The notes: a model not told the origin generated them from the sequence alone. A stretch of DNA of 64,000 nt from Streptomyces bluensis (GCF_014650715.1 NZ_BMVM01000010.1:248001-312000), one strand, 5' to 3'; positions 40,754-50,074 are shown, numbered from the stretch's first letter. Numbers and translations: made by a program.

Positions 40754-41599
40754 CTACTTGTTGGCGCCGAGCTCGATCGGCACGCCGACGAGGGAGCCGT
40801 ACTCGGTCCAGGAGCCGTCGTAGTTCTTGACGTTCTCCACACCGAGCAGCTCGTGCAGCACGAACCAGGTGAGCGCGGAGCGCTCGCCGATCCGGCAGTA
40901 CGCGATGGTGTCCTTGGCCAGGTCCACGCTCTCCTCGGCGTAGAGCTCCTTGAGCTCGTCGTCCGACTTGAAGGTGCCGTCGTCGTTGGCGTTCTTGGAC
41001 CACGGGATGTTGCGGGCGGTCGGGACGTGCCCCGGACGCTGCGACTGCTCCTGCGGCAGGTGCGCCGGAGCGAGCAGCTTGCCCGAGAACTCGTCGGGCG
41101 AGCGGACGTCGACCAGGTTCTGCGCACCGATCGCGGCGACCACGTCGTCACGGAAGGCGCGGATCGAGGTGTCCTGCGGCTTGGCCTTGTACTCGGTCTT
41201 CGCGCGCTCGGGCACCTCGGAGCCGTCGACCAGCTCGCGGGCGTCCAGCTCCCACTTCTTGCGGCCGCCGTCGAGGAGCTTGACGTTCTCGTGGCCGTAC
41301 AGCTTGAAGTACCAGTAGGCGTACGAGGCGAACCAGTTGTTGTTGCCGCCGTAGAGGATCACCGTGGTGTCGTTGGCGATGCCCTTCTCCGACAGGAGCT
41401 TCTCGAAGCCCTCCTGGTCGATGAAGTCACGGCGCACCGGGTCCTGGAGGTCCTGGGTCCAGTCGATCCGGATGGCGTTCTTGATGTGGTTCTTCTCGTA
41501 CGCGGACGTGTCCTCGTCGACCTCGACGATGGCAATCGTCGGGTCGTCCAGGTGGTCCTGGACCCAGTCGGCGTCGACCAGGACGTCGCTGCGGCTCAT
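40754..41599 (-). CDS. cysA: Thiosulfate sulfurtransferase
   Basis: 281 residues with two rhodanese domains. The C-terminal domain holds the persulfide-forming Cys235 in AYCRIGERSALT, the CRxGxR loop of thiosulfate-type enzymes. The N-terminal domain is inactive, as usual. It transfers sulfane sulfur from thiosulfate to cyanide or cellular acceptors. ATG 41599 follows GGAGGAG. A cysteine leader peptide gene lies 166 bp upstream and is expected to control the unit. Confidence 0.92.
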   Translation of the reverse strand: MSRSDVLVDADWVQDHLDDPTIAIVEVDEDTSAYEKNHIKNAIRIDWTQDLQDPVRRDFIDQEGFEKLLSEKGIANDTTVILYGGNNNWFASYAYWYFKLYGHENVKLLDGGRKKWELDARELVDGSEVPERAKTEYKAKPQDTSIRAFRDDVVAAIGAQNLVDVRSPDEFSGKLLAPAHLPQEQSQRPGHVPTARNIPWSKNANDDGTFKSDDELKELYAEESVDLAKDTIAYCRIGERSALTWFVLHELLGVENVKNYDGSWTEYGSLVGVPIELGANK

Positions 41600-41764
41600 G
41601 CTCTTTCTCCTCCGGGGCAGTTGCGGCGGGACTTGTGCGTGGAGATTTCCGGTGCGGGCGCTCGGCCCGGCCATGCAGGCCAGGGAACCGGTCGGCCTGT
41701 GCGGCGCACGGATGGCCCTGGGTCAGGTCGGGGGCCGGGAAAAACCGGGAGGCTGCGCTCCCGG

Positions 41765-41845
41765 TCAGACAGCGCGACAGAGCATGGCGGCGACGCGGCA
41801 CAGGTCTACTGCCCGCCGCTTCGTGAGGTCCGCCTGTCGCTTCAT
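41765..41845 (-). CDS. Cysteine-responsive leader peptide upstream of cysA
   Basis: 26 residues: MKRQADLTKRRAVDLCRVAA followed by MLCRAV, then TGA. The pattern (basic start, DLCRVAAMLCR) is that of the short leader peptides found before sulfur genes in Streptomyces and related to the Cys-rich leaders of mycobacteria. Two Cys codons near the end would stall ribosomes when charged tRNA-Cys is scarce and so change translation or transcription of cysA. That mechanism is known for mycobacterial leaders; for this one it is inferred. Confidence 0.75.
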   Translation of the reverse strand: MKRQADLTKRRAVDLCRVAAMLCRAV

Positions 41846-42085
41846 GACTGCGATCGTAAGGACGGACGGGCGGGCGTGTCACCGGTGCTTCACATAGTGA
41901 GATGCGATCGTCCGGGATGCGAGACGGATGGGCCGCAGCGGCGGATGGCGCCGGGATTCAGAACCGGCTTGGCCACCGTCGCATCTGCTCACATCTGCTG
42001 TACGGACGACAGCGTCTCGCCTTTCGGACAGGCAGACCAGAAGGCCGAGGGCTTGCGAGCTGTACGGGGCGTCTGATGGACCGTG

Positions 42086-42820
42086 CTACCCCGCCAGCCT
42101 CACGTCCGAACCCTTCACCGTGATCTCCACACCATCGTTACCGCCCTCCACCTTGTCGAGCTTGATGCCGCCGGGGAGGTCGTTGATCTTCTGCTGGAAG
42201 TCGGTGATCGAGCGGAGTGTGTTCTCGGCGAGGTCGACGCCGAGGTTGGGGATGGAGTCCGCGCGTACCTCCACGGTGTCGCCCTTGACGCTGACCGTGC
42301 TGAGCACGGAGACCGGCTCGGGCAGCTTGTTACCGAGGACGGTGGCCTCGACCTCGACCTTGATCTTGCCGCCGCCACCGGCGGAGAGGCCGACGACCTG
42401 GGCGGAGACACCGGGGGTCACATCGGTGGGCTCGGACTTCGCGGCCCTGAGGAGCTCGTCGTACGGGATGGTGGCGGTGCCCGTGGCGCTCCGCGCGGTG
42501 GCGGAGCTGTAGTCGCCGGAGAAGACGACGCCGCGCATGTCGGCCTTCAGGTCCGCGATACGGATCTTCTCGGTGCCGCTGCCCGTGGCGGCCTCGTAGT
42601 CCTTGATGCCGACCTCGACGTCGTCCAGTTCGCCGCCCGCGACCTGGGTGAGGAAGGGGAAGCCCTTGATGGACACGGCCGGGTCGGTGGTCAGGCCCTC
42701 GGTGGTCCGCAGCTTCTGCGCGGCCTGGTCCTCGGCGAAGTTGACCGCGACCCGGTCGGCGATCACGAACAGGCCGCCCAGGACCACGGCGACGATGAGC
42801 AGTATTCGCAGTGCGCGCAT
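42086..42820 (-). CDS. DUF2993 lipid-binding-like membrane-anchored protein
   Basis: 244 residues from ATG 42820. One N-terminal membrane helix or uncleaved signal (RILLIVAVVLGGLFVIADRVAVNFAE) is followed by a beta-rich outside domain (SIKGFPFLTQVAGGELDDVEVGIKDYEAA). This is the DUF2993 family (LmeA in mycobacteria binds lipids and helps make lipomannan). The ending KDSV-like EITVKGSDVRL is typical. Regulated alone; the upstream 42850-42890 has short GGTCGTC tandem repeats. Confidence 0.85.
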   Translation of the reverse strand: MRALRILLIVAVVLGGLFVIADRVAVNFAEDQAAQKLRTTEGLTTDPAVSIKGFPFLTQVAGGELDDVEVGIKDYEAATGSGTEKIRIADLKADMRGVVFSGDYSSATARSATGTATIPYDELLRAAKSEPTDVTPGVSAQVVGLSAGGGGKIKVEVEATVLGNKLPEPVSVLSTVSVKGDTVEVRADSIPNLGVDLAENTLRSITDFQQKINDLPGGIKLDKVEGGNDGVEITVKGSDVRLAG

Positions 42821-43104
42821 GTCTCGGTGTTCCCCCACGTTTTCCACTCGGCGGTCGTCGGTCGTCGGTCGTCCGCGGTCGTCGACGGCCTGGGTGGCCG
42901 TCGGGTGCGAGCGTAATCCGGACACGGCTCGGTCGGTGAACGGTTTGCGGGCTTGTTGATCAAGTGGCCGCGATCAGCGGAAGGAGGATCAGCTTCCAAC
43001 GGGTGAATCCGACCGTTCGGGGACGGCGCCCCAGGGGAGAGCGGGAAGCCCATTCTCCGTACCGGACAGTCGATGTCAGTGATCAGTGAGCAGGGAGCCG
43101 TCCC

Positions 43105-43425
43105 ATGCCGAAGTTCCTCATTCAGTCCACCTACACGACCGAGGGCACGAAGGGGCTGCTCAGCGAGGGCGCGAGTGGCCGCCGCGCCGCCGTCGAGCAG
43201 ATCGTCACCGGCCTCGGCGGGAAGGTCGAGGCCATGTACTTCGCCTTCGGAGAGGACGACCTCGTGCTCATCGTCGACTTCCCCGACCCGGTCTCCATGG
43301 CCGCCGTCAGCCTCACCGTCAAGGCCAGCGGTGCCCTCCACACCCGGGCCACCCCTCTACTCACCCTCGACGAGATCGACGAGGCCTCCCGCCGGAAGGT
43401 GAGCTTCCGCGCCCCCGGCAAGTGA
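43105..43425 (+). CDS. GYD-domain protein
   Basis: 106 residues, MPKFLIQSTYTTEGTKGLLSEGASGRRAAVEQIVTGLGG with a central MYFAFGEDDLVLIVDFPD. The family name comes from a GxYD motif, here GEDD. It is a small ferredoxin-like alpha/beta fold of unknown role. The ribosome site GGGAG precedes the ATG at 9 bp. Convergent with the hydrolase-MoaD-membrane operon. Confidence 0.85.
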   Translation: MPKFLIQSTYTTEGTKGLLSEGASGRRAAVEQIVTGLGGKVEAMYFAFGEDDLVLIVDFPDPVSMAAVSLTVKASGALHTRATPLLTLDEIDEASRRKVSFRAPGK

Positions 43426-43458
43426 AGCGGTCGGACGCGTGGGCCCGCTCCCCCTGCC

Positions 43459-44679
43459 CTACCCCAGCGCCCGCCCCAGCAGGTACACCGCGGGGGCCGC
43501 GGCCGCCAGGGGCAGGGCCACGCCCGCCGTCATGTGGACGAACCGGGACGGGTAGTCGTAGCCGGCGACGCGGTGACCGATCAGGGCGCAGACGGCGGCC
43601 CCGAGGCCGAGGTAGGCGCCCGGAGTGCCGACCCCCGTCATGCCGCCGAGCACGAGGCCGGCGCCCGCGCCCGCCAGGAGGGCGGCCGTCACGGAGACCA
43701 CCGTGGGCAGGGGCAGCGCACGGACCACGATCGCCACGGCCACCGCGCCCGCGCCCACGGACACCGCGTCCGGCGCGGCCGCGAGGTGCCCGGCGGCGAT
43801 GATCGACAGCGCGGCCGACGCGACCGTGGCCATCAGGCCGTACATGCGCTCGTCCGGGTCGGCGTGGCTGCGCAGCTGGAGGACCAGGGCCAGCAGCACC
43901 CAGACGCCGAGCGTGCCGAGGATCGCGGCGGGTGCGTTCTCCCGGCCCGCCGCCAGCAGCACCACGTCCGCCGTCACGGCGCCCGCGAAGGCCAGCGCGA
44001 TGCCCTGCCGGGCGGGCCACATGCCGTTCAGCCGGAACCAGCCGGCCGCGGTCACCGCCTGGAGGATCACCAGGGGCACGACGAGGGCGTACTGGCCGAC
44101 CACCGCCGCCCCCGCGAGCAGCGCGCCCAGCACGGCAGTGATCAGCGCGGGCTGCGCACCGGGCTCGATGATCGGCGACCGGCCCTCGGCGCGGGCGCGC
44201 TGGGCGTCGGTCACACGGGCGTTGCCGGTGAGGGTGGGAGGGCCGTAGCCGGGTTCTTCCGGAGCGGAGGAGGGCTGCGCGGGAGCCGGCGCGGCGGTTC
44301 CGTCAGGGGACGGGGGCTGCTGGGCTGCGTATGACGAGGGCGGGGACGAGGCCGAGGGCTGCTGGGGCGCGTATGACGCGGGCGAGGGCTGCTGAGGGCT
44401 GTACTGCTGGTGGCCCGGCGACATGTACGCCGTCTCCGTCACGTCCGCCTGGGCGGTCGGCATGTGTACCTGGGTCTCCCAGGTCTGGCCCTCCCACTGC
44501 TGGGTGTACTGCTGGGCGTGGGCGGCCTGCGTCTCGTCGTGGCCCTGCCAGTCGGGCTGCTGGTACCCCGGCTGCGGCTGGTACCCCGGCTGCTGCTGGC
44601 CTGCTTGCCCCTGCTGACCCGGCTGCTGCTGATACGGGTCGTAGCCCTCGTACGGGGCGCCGTACGGCTGGTTGCTCAT
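43459..44679 (-). CDS. Multi-pass membrane protein with Gln/Pro-rich N-terminus
   Basis: 406 residues from ATG 44679. The first ~170 residues are low complexity (PYQQQPGQQGQAGQQQPGYQ type) and would lie in the cytosol. The rest has about eight hydrophobic helices (LITAVLGALLAGAAVVGQYALVVPLVILQAV, VLLALVLQL, LPTVVSVTAALLAGAGAGLVLGGM and others). No known family. It starts 7 bp after the MoaD stop and is therefore the last gene of the hydrolase-moaD operon. Confidence 0.75.
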   Translation of the reverse strand: MSNQPYGAPYEGYDPYQQQPGQQGQAGQQQPGYQPQPGYQQPDWQGHDETQAAHAQQYTQQWEGQTWETQVHMPTAQADVTETAYMSPGHQQYSPQQPSPASYAPQQPSASSPPSSYAAQQPPSPDGTAAPAPAQPSSAPEEPGYGPPTLTGNARVTDAQRARAEGRSPIIEPGAQPALITAVLGALLAGAAVVGQYALVVPLVILQAVTAAGWFRLNGMWPARQGIALAFAGAVTADVVLLAAGRENAPAAILGTLGVWVLLALVLQLRSHADPDERMYGLMATVASAALSIIAAGHLAAAPDAVSVGAGAVAVAIVVRALPLPTVVSVTAALLAGAGAGLVLGGMTGVGTPGAYLGLGAAVCALIGHRVAGYDYPSRFVHMTAGVALPLAAAAPAVYLLGRALG

Positions 44680-44686
44680 GATCGCG

Positions 44687-44941
44687 TCACCCTCCTGCGA
44701 ACGGCGGGAGCACCTCGACCGTGCCGCCCTCGGCCAGCCGTACCGTCTCATGTCCGCGGGTGCCCACGGGGTCACCGTCGATGAGGAACGAGCATCGCCG
44801 CAGGACGCGGACGAGTTCGCCGGGGTGTCGCTCGCGGACCGCGTCCAGTGCCTCGGCGAGCGTGACCGCGTCGTACGGCTCCTCGGCGACGCCCGCGGCG
44901 GCCTTGGCGGCTGCCCAGTAGCGCACCGTGCCCTTTGCCAT
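44687..44941 (-). CDS. MoaD/ThiS-family sulfur carrier
   Basis: 84 residues with a beta-grasp ubiquitin-like fold and the C-terminal end VEVLPPFAGG, whose Gly-Gly is adenylated and thiocarboxylated by a MoeB-type enzyme. It may serve molybdopterin synthesis or another sulfur transfer. It is preceded by the alpha/beta hydrolase gene (33 bp) and followed by the membrane protein gene; no moaE is visible nearby. Confidence 0.85.
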   Translation of the reverse strand: MAKGTVRYWAAAKAAAGVAEEPYDAVTLAEALDAVRERHPGELVRVLRRCSFLIDGDPVGTRGHETVRLAEGGTVEVLPPFAGG

Positions 44942-44974
44942 CTCGTCCCTCGATCGGTTGTGTGGTGAACACGG

Positions 44975-45871
44975 TCAGGCTATCGGGAGGTCCCGGGTGT
45001 GGATGCCGCCGGAGCCCTCGGCTGCGGCGGCCGCCGCCCATGCGCCGATCCGCCTCAGCAGCCCGTCGTCCGCCGCGTGTTCCGCGTGGCCCATCCCCGG
45101 CTCCAGCCAGAGTTCGCCGTGGTCGCCGGCCGCCGCGGCCAGCATCCGCGGATGGTCCACCGGGAAGTAGCCGTCACGGTCGCCGTGGACGATGAGGAGA
45201 GGCGTCGGGGCGATCAGGGGGACCGACTCCACGGGGGACGAGGGCACCGGGTCCCATTCGCGGTGATGGATACGGGTGCGCAGGCCGTAGCGGCCGACCG
45301 CGCGGCCCAGGGGCCGGGTGACCAGCCAGTGCAGCCGCCGCATGGGAGCCGTGCCCCGGTAGTACCAGCGGGCGGGCGCACTCACCGAGACAACCACGTC
45401 CGTATGTGCCGCGACCACATGTGCCCCCGTGCGCCCCTCGTGCGCCGCGGGGCCGTGCAGCGCCGCGTGCCGCAGGACCACCGAGCCCCCCATCGAGAAG
45501 CCGACGGTGGCCACGCGCGTGTGCCCGAGTTCCCGTGCCCAGGCGACCGCCGCCGCCAGGTCGAGCACCTCGCGGTCACCGAGCGTGGAGCGCCCGCCCG
45601 ATCCCCCGTGACCACGGAAGGAGAAGGTCACCACGGCTCCGTACCGGGCGAGGACGCGCGCCACCCGGCGTACGTGCGGGCGCTCCAGATCGCCCGTGAA
45701 GCCATGGGCGACGACGAACACCAGGTCACGGGAAGGTGGCCTCCCGGCGTCGTACACGAGGGCTGCCGGCTCGTACACGGAATCGATCGGCACGCCGTCG
45801 AGCGTGCGCAGAAACCTCCGGACAGGGGCGCGGGAGGCCGTCTCAGAGTTCGGGAAGGAGAGGGATCGCAT
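44975..45871 (-). CDS. Alpha/beta hydrolase
   Basis: 298 residues from ATG 45871. The nucleophile elbow is VGFSMGGSVVLRHAALHG, an oxyanion-like loop is VVAHGFTGDLERP, the acid is likely in IVHGDRDGYFP, and the catalytic His in LEPGMGHAEHA. It belongs to the esterase/lipase group without a clear substrate. First gene of a three-gene unit with moaD-like and membrane-protein genes. Divergent from glnR. Confidence 0.85.
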   Translation of the reverse strand: MRSLSFPNSETASRAPVRRFLRTLDGVPIDSVYEPAALVYDAGRPPSRDLVFVVAHGFTGDLERPHVRRVARVLARYGAVVTFSFRGHGGSGGRSTLGDREVLDLAAAVAWARELGHTRVATVGFSMGGSVVLRHAALHGPAAHEGRTGAHVVAAHTDVVVSVSAPARWYYRGTAPMRRLHWLVTRPLGRAVGRYGLRTRIHHREWDPVPSSPVESVPLIAPTPLLIVHGDRDGYFPVDHPRMLAAAAGDHGELWLEPGMGHAEHAADDGLLRRIGAWAAAAAAEGSGGIHTRDLPIA

Positions 45872-46141
45872 CACATGACCTGCCGGACCAGTGCTCTTGT
45901 GGGCTATTCTGCTGGGCAGAGGACTCGGGCAGCGTAGCCCCCGGGTCCTTTTGTGCTTTCGGAAGCGTTGTATACGACGCGGGAAACCGCAGGTGTACGG
46001 GGCGTCGATCGCATACGCGGGCCCCGAGGGCCGGGGATTCGCACCGCACCGAACATGTACCGAGCACGTACCGGGCAGTACCCAGCAGTACCAGGCAGTG
46101 CCGTAAACGTCCTCGCAGGGACCGAGGAGGAACCAGACGTT

Positions 46142-46201
46142 ATGGGCGAGCGATCCGTGCACGATCCGAAGACGACGACCTGGGCAGGTGGGGCGCGATG
46201 A
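46142..46201 (+). CDS. Upstream ORF overlapping the glnR start
   Basis: ATG 46142 follows a strong GAGGAGG ribosome site. The 19-residue frame MGERSVHDPKTTTWAGGAR stops with TGA at 46199-46201, which overlaps the glnR ATG (ATGA). glnR has only a GGTGGGG before its own ATG. This arrangement would couple glnR translation to the small frame. It was not tested; it could also be chance. Confidence 0.45.
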   Translation: MGERSVHDPKTTTWAGGAR

Positions 46202-47028
46202 GCTCTCTGCTGCTCCTGACCAACGCCCTCCAGCCGTCGACGGAGGTGCTTCCCGCTCTCGGTCTGCTCCTGCACAACGTGCGAGTGGCTCCTGCGGAAG
46301 GCCCCGCCCTCGTCGACACCCCCGGCGCCGACGTCATCCTCATCGACGGCCGCCGGGACCTCCCGCAGGTCCGCAGCCTGTGCCAGCTGCTGCGTTCCAC
46401 CGGGCCCGGTTGTCCCCTCATCCTCGTCGTCACCGAGGGCGGCCTCGCTGCCGTCACCGCCGACTGGGGCATCGACGACGTGCTGCTCGACACCGCCGGT
46501 CCGGCGGAGGTCGAGGCGCGGCTGCGGCTCGCCATGGGCCGCCAGCAGATCGTCAGCGACGACTCCCCCATGGAGATCCGCAACGGCGACCTGTCGGTGG
46601 ATGAGGCGACCTACAGCGCCAAGCTCAAGGGACGCGTCCTCGACCTGACCTTCAAGGAGTTCGAGCTCCTGAAGTACCTCGCCCAGCACCCCGGCCGCGT
46701 CTTCACGCGCGCACAGCTGCTCCAGGAGGTCTGGGGCTACGACTACTTCGGCGGCACGCGGACCGTCGACGTCCACGTACGACGGCTGCGCGCGAAGCTC
46801 GGACCGGAGCACGAGTCGCTGATCGGGACCGTCCGGAACGTCGGTTATCGATTCGTTACTCCGGAAAGGCCGGAGAGGACGGAAAGGGCGGACCGGGGCT
46901 CGGACGAGTCGAAGGCCGCGTCGAAGGCCCCGTCGAACACCGCGGTGGCCCGGCCAAAGGCGGAGGATGCGGACGAGACGGCCCGCCTGAACGCGGTGGA
47001 CACCGCCGAAGTGGCCGCGGACGCATAG
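46198..47028 (+). CDS. glnR: GlnR, global nitrogen regulator
   Basis: 276 residues. The text MSSLLLLTNALQPSTEVLPA, LVDTPGADVILIDGRRDLPQVRS and the winged helix (LDLTFKEFELLKYLAQHPGRVFTRAQLLQEVWGYDYFGGTRTVDVHVRRLRAKLG) is the OmpR-type orphan response regulator GlnR. It activates glnA, glnII, amtB-glnK-glnD and represses gdhA, ureA and others when nitrogen is limiting. The receiver is atypical, lacking the normal phosphorylation pocket. The tail is Ala/Glu-rich. Orthologue of SCO4159. The next gene is a LacI regulator in the same direction. Confidence 0.95.
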   Translation: MSSLLLLTNALQPSTEVLPALGLLLHNVRVAPAEGPALVDTPGADVILIDGRRDLPQVRSLCQLLRSTGPGCPLILVVTEGGLAAVTADWGIDDVLLDTAGPAEVEARLRLAMGRQQIVSDDSPMEIRNGDLSVDEATYSAKLKGRVLDLTFKEFELLKYLAQHPGRVFTRAQLLQEVWGYDYFGGTRTVDVHVRRLRAKLGPEHESLIGTVRNVGYRFVTPERPERTERADRGSDESKAASKAPSNTAVARPKAEDADETARLNAVDTAEVAADA

Positions 47029-47138
47029 CACTGGCGTGGGGGGGTACTGGGGCGTACGCGGTCGCCGCGCGCAGGTTGGCGCCAGGTTGGGGCCGGTACG
47101 CCCTGCCCAGCGCATTGCAATCCGCGTAGACTCCGCGC

Positions 47139-48161
47139 GTGGCGAAGGTGACTAGGGATGACGTGGCGCGGTTGGCGGGGACTTCCACCGCCGTCGTCAG
47201 CTATGTCATCAACAACGGACCCCGGCCGGTCGCCCCGGCCACGCGCGAGCGTGTCCTCGCCGCGATCAAGGAACTGGGGTACCGGCCCGACCGGGTCGCC
47301 CAGGCCATGGCGTCGCGGCGGACGGAGCTCATAGGCCTGATCGTGCCGGACGCGCGCCAGCCGTTCTTCGGCGAGATGGCGCACGCCGTCGAACAGGCGG
47401 CCGCCGAGCGCGGCAAGATGGTCCTCGTCGGCAACTCCGACTACATCGCCGAGCGCGAGGTCCACTATCTGCGGGCTTTCCTCGGGATGCGGGTCTCCGG
47501 GCTGGTCCTCGTCAGCCACGCGCTCAGCGACAACGCCGCGGCCGAGATCGAGGCGTGGGACGCGCGGGTGGTGCTGCTGCACGAGCGGCCCGAGGCGATC
47601 GACGACGTCGCGGTCGTGACCGACGACATCGGGGGCGCGCAGGAGGCCGTGCGGCACCTGCTGGAGCACGGGAACGAGTACGTGGCCTGTATGGGCGGCA
47701 TCGCGGAGACGCCGCTGGTCGGTGACCCCGTCTCCGACCACGTCGAGGGGTGGCGGCGCGCGATGGGCGACGCCGGGATCTCCACGGAGGGGCGCCTGTT
47801 CGAGGCGCCGTACAACCGCTACGACGCGTACGAGGTCGCTCTGGAGCTGCTGTCCGGGCCCCGTCGGCCGCCCGCGATCTTCTGTTCCACCGATGACCAG
47901 GCGATCGGTGTGCTGCGGGCCGCGCGGGAGCTGCGGATCGATGTGCCCGGGGAGCTGGCGGTGGTCGGGTACGACGACGTGAAGGAAGCGGGGCTGACCG
48001 ATCCGCCGATGACGACCGTGGCGTCGGATCGTACGGGAATGGCACGTGCGGCAGTCGATCTCGTGCTGGACGACGGGCTTCGGGTGGCCGGGTCGCGTCG
48101 TGAGCGGGTGAAGCTGTTTCCGTCGCGGTTGGTTGTGCGGCGGTCCTGCGGGTGTGGGTAG
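47139..48161 (+). CDS. LacI-family regulator
   Basis: 340 residues, GTG start. The HTH is at 3-50 (VTRDDVARLAGTSTAVVSYVINNGPRPVAPATRERVLAAI), followed by a periplasmic-binding-like sugar sensor (IGLIVPDARQPFFGEMAHAVEQAA, FCSTDDQAIGVLRAARELRIDVPGELAVVGYDD). The ligand is unknown. It ends in a large bidirectional hairpin shared with the convergent protease gene. Confidence 0.9.
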   Translation: MAKVTRDDVARLAGTSTAVVSYVINNGPRPVAPATRERVLAAIKELGYRPDRVAQAMASRRTELIGLIVPDARQPFFGEMAHAVEQAAAERGKMVLVGNSDYIAEREVHYLRAFLGMRVSGLVLVSHALSDNAAAEIEAWDARVVLLHERPEAIDDVAVVTDDIGGAQEAVRHLLEHGNEYVACMGGIAETPLVGDPVSDHVEGWRRAMGDAGISTEGRLFEAPYNRYDAYEVALELLSGPRRPPAIFCSTDDQAIGVLRAARELRIDVPGELAVVGYDDVKEAGLTDPPMTTVASDRTGMARAAVDLVLDDGLRVAGSRRERVKLFPSRLVVRRSCGCG

Positions 48162-48182
48162 TGCCGTAGAGGTTGCAGGCGT

Positions 48183-48244
48183 CCCGGAAAGGCCGGTGGC
48201 CCCCGCGTCCCGAAGGGGATGCGGGGGCCACCGGCCTTTCCGGG
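48183..48244. terminator. Large bidirectional terminator
   Basis: A perfect 24-bp inverted repeat (48183-48206 with 48221-48244) and a 14-nt loop between the convergent LacI regulator and trypsin-like protease genes. It is the longest stem seen in the window. Confidence 0.85.
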
Positions 48245-48271
48245 TGGGCTCCAACGGCCCTCCCGGTGGGC

Positions 48272-50074
48272 TCAGAACAACAGGTTGTACTGGTTGAAGC
48301 CCGTGCCCAGGCTGATCCTCGACGCGAACAGGTCGCTGGACGCCTTGTTCGTGCCCCGGTAGAGCCACAGCGTGCCGCCCGAGTCACGGGCCATGACGTC
48401 GGCGATGCCGTCGCCGGTCACGTCGCCGTTGGTGACGTAGGACGTGAAGTTCCAGCCGGTGCGGGCCTTGATGCGGCCCGACCAGGGGGCCGAGGCCTTG
48501 CCCGTGCCGCGGTAGAGGTACAGGGTGCCGTCCGGGTAGCGGACCAGCAGGTCCGCCTTGCCGTCGCCGGACAGGTCACCGCGACCCATCAGCTTCATGC
48601 CCTTCCAGGCACCGGAGACGACCTTGATCTTGCTGTTGAACTGGCCGTTGCCCTTGCCCGGGTAGAGGTAGACCGAGCCGTCCGCGTCCAGGGCGACGAG
48701 GTCGGGGCGGGCGTCACCGGTCAGGTCGCCGGGGATGGCGTACGACTTGTAGCCGCCCCAGACGGAGCTGATCTGCATCCACTCCCACGCCCAGCTGGAG
48801 TGGTTCATGTAGCTGCGGTACAGCTTGCCGTCCGTCTTGTCGCGGATGATCAGGTCCTGGTAGAAGTCGCGGTCCAGGTCGGCCTGCATGGCCCAGCTGG
48901 CGTACTCCCAGCCGTTGCCCTGGTACGCGCGGGTCGCGAGCGACGTGCCCTTGCTGTCCTGCTGGAACAGGTTGCCCGACGGCGTGCGGGCCAGCAGGTC
49001 GGCGCGGCCGTCGTAGCTCAGGTCGGTGTCGTCGATGCGCGGCTGGGCCGCCCAGGTGTACGAGGAGACCTTGGTGAAGACGGGGTAGGCGCCCTCGGCG
49101 GTGCAGCCCTGGACCCCCCAGGAGACGATGCCGATGATCTTGCCGCCCACGACCAGCGGGCCGCCGGAGTCACCGTTGCAGGGGCTGACGGTGCCCGCGT
49201 CGCCGCCGGTGGCCGGGGTGCCCGCACAGGTCATCGAGCCCTCGGCGAAGACGTCCTCGCCGAGCACGTTCCGCATGGCGGTGTCGCAGGTCGAGTCCGC
49301 GACGACCTTGAGGCTCGCCTTGCGGAGCTTGGGGGACAGCTCGGCGTCCGCGCCGCCGGAGGTCAGGCCCCAGCCGTACACCGTGCCGGTGGTGCCGGGG
49401 GTGTAGAGCGAGCTGTCGTCGGAGGCCGCCAGGCGCAGTCCGGCCTGCTCCAGGGGGCGGTCCAGGGTGAGGACGGCGACGTCGTTCTTGATGGTCGACT
49501 CGTCGTACTTCGGGTGGCTCCACTGGCGCCATACCCCGGCGACGGTGCCCGTGGAGCCGTCGAGAAGATCGGCGGTTCCCGAGACGACGGCACCGTACTT
49601 CTGCCAGTCCAGGCCGGCCACGCAGTGGGCGGCGGTGAGGACCTTGTTGGGGGCGACGAGCGTGCCACCGCAGAAGTAGCTCTGGCCGGCCTCGTCGGAG
49701 TAGTAGAGCTGGACCATCCACGGGGCGCTGGAGATCGTCGTCTCGGTGCCGCCGATGATGAACGGGGACTGCTGCTCGGAGGACTCAGGAGAGTCCGTGG
49801 AGTCGTTCGCCGCTTCCGGCTTGGACGCTTCTTCCTTGGCCGCTTCCGCCTTGGCCGCCTCTGCGGCTCGTTCGCGCAGTTCGGCGTCGGAGGCGGTGGG
49901 CTTCGGGGCGGCGCTCTGCTGCCGGGCGGTGCCCGGGTCGGGAAGGGTGGCGGGTCCGTCGGCCGCGCTCGCGGGCGTCGCGAGTGCGCCGGCGCAGCTC
50001 AGCGCCAGCGCGAGGGCGGCCGCGGGCAGCGCCGTGACTGCACGTCTGTGACGGCCGCGCGGGGCACGTATCAC
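48272..50074 (-). CDS. Secreted trypsin-like protease with FG-GAP/VCBS repeats
   Basis: 600 residues. Signal peptide (RRAVTALPAAALALALSCAGALATPASA), a propeptide-like low-complexity stretch (40-103), then a trypsin domain starting at FIIGG (105-109). The catalytic triad is His150 (TAAHC), Asp198 (KNDVAVL) and Ser303 (CNGDSGGP). From about 350 there are repeated DxxxDGxxDLL/V blocks (YDGRADLLARTPSG, GDLTGDARPDLVALDADGSVYLYPG, GDLSGDGKADLLVRYPDG), the FG-GAP/VCBS type beta-propeller that binds calcium. The protease is exported and may dock to surface structures by the propeller. Confidence 0.9.
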   Translation of the reverse strand: MIRAPRGRHRRAVTALPAAALALALSCAGALATPASAADGPATLPDPGTARQQSAAPKPTASDAELRERAAEAAKAEAAKEEASKPEAANDSTDSPESSEQQSPFIIGGTETTISSAPWMVQLYYSDEAGQSYFCGGTLVAPNKVLTAAHCVAGLDWQKYGAVVSGTADLLDGSTGTVAGVWRQWSHPKYDESTIKNDVAVLTLDRPLEQAGLRLAASDDSSLYTPGTTGTVYGWGLTSGGADAELSPKLRKASLKVVADSTCDTAMRNVLGEDVFAEGSMTCAGTPATGGDAGTVSPCNGDSGGPLVVGGKIIGIVSWGVQGCTAEGAYPVFTKVSSYTWAAQPRIDDTDLSYDGRADLLARTPSGNLFQQDSKGTSLATRAYQGNGWEYASWAMQADLDRDFYQDLIIRDKTDGKLYRSYMNHSSWAWEWMQISSVWGGYKSYAIPGDLTGDARPDLVALDADGSVYLYPGKGNGQFNSKIKVVSGAWKGMKLMGRGDLSGDGKADLLVRYPDGTLYLYRGTGKASAPWSGRIKARTGWNFTSYVTNGDVTGDGIADVMARDSGGTLWLYRGTNKASSDLFASRISLGTGFNQYNLLF

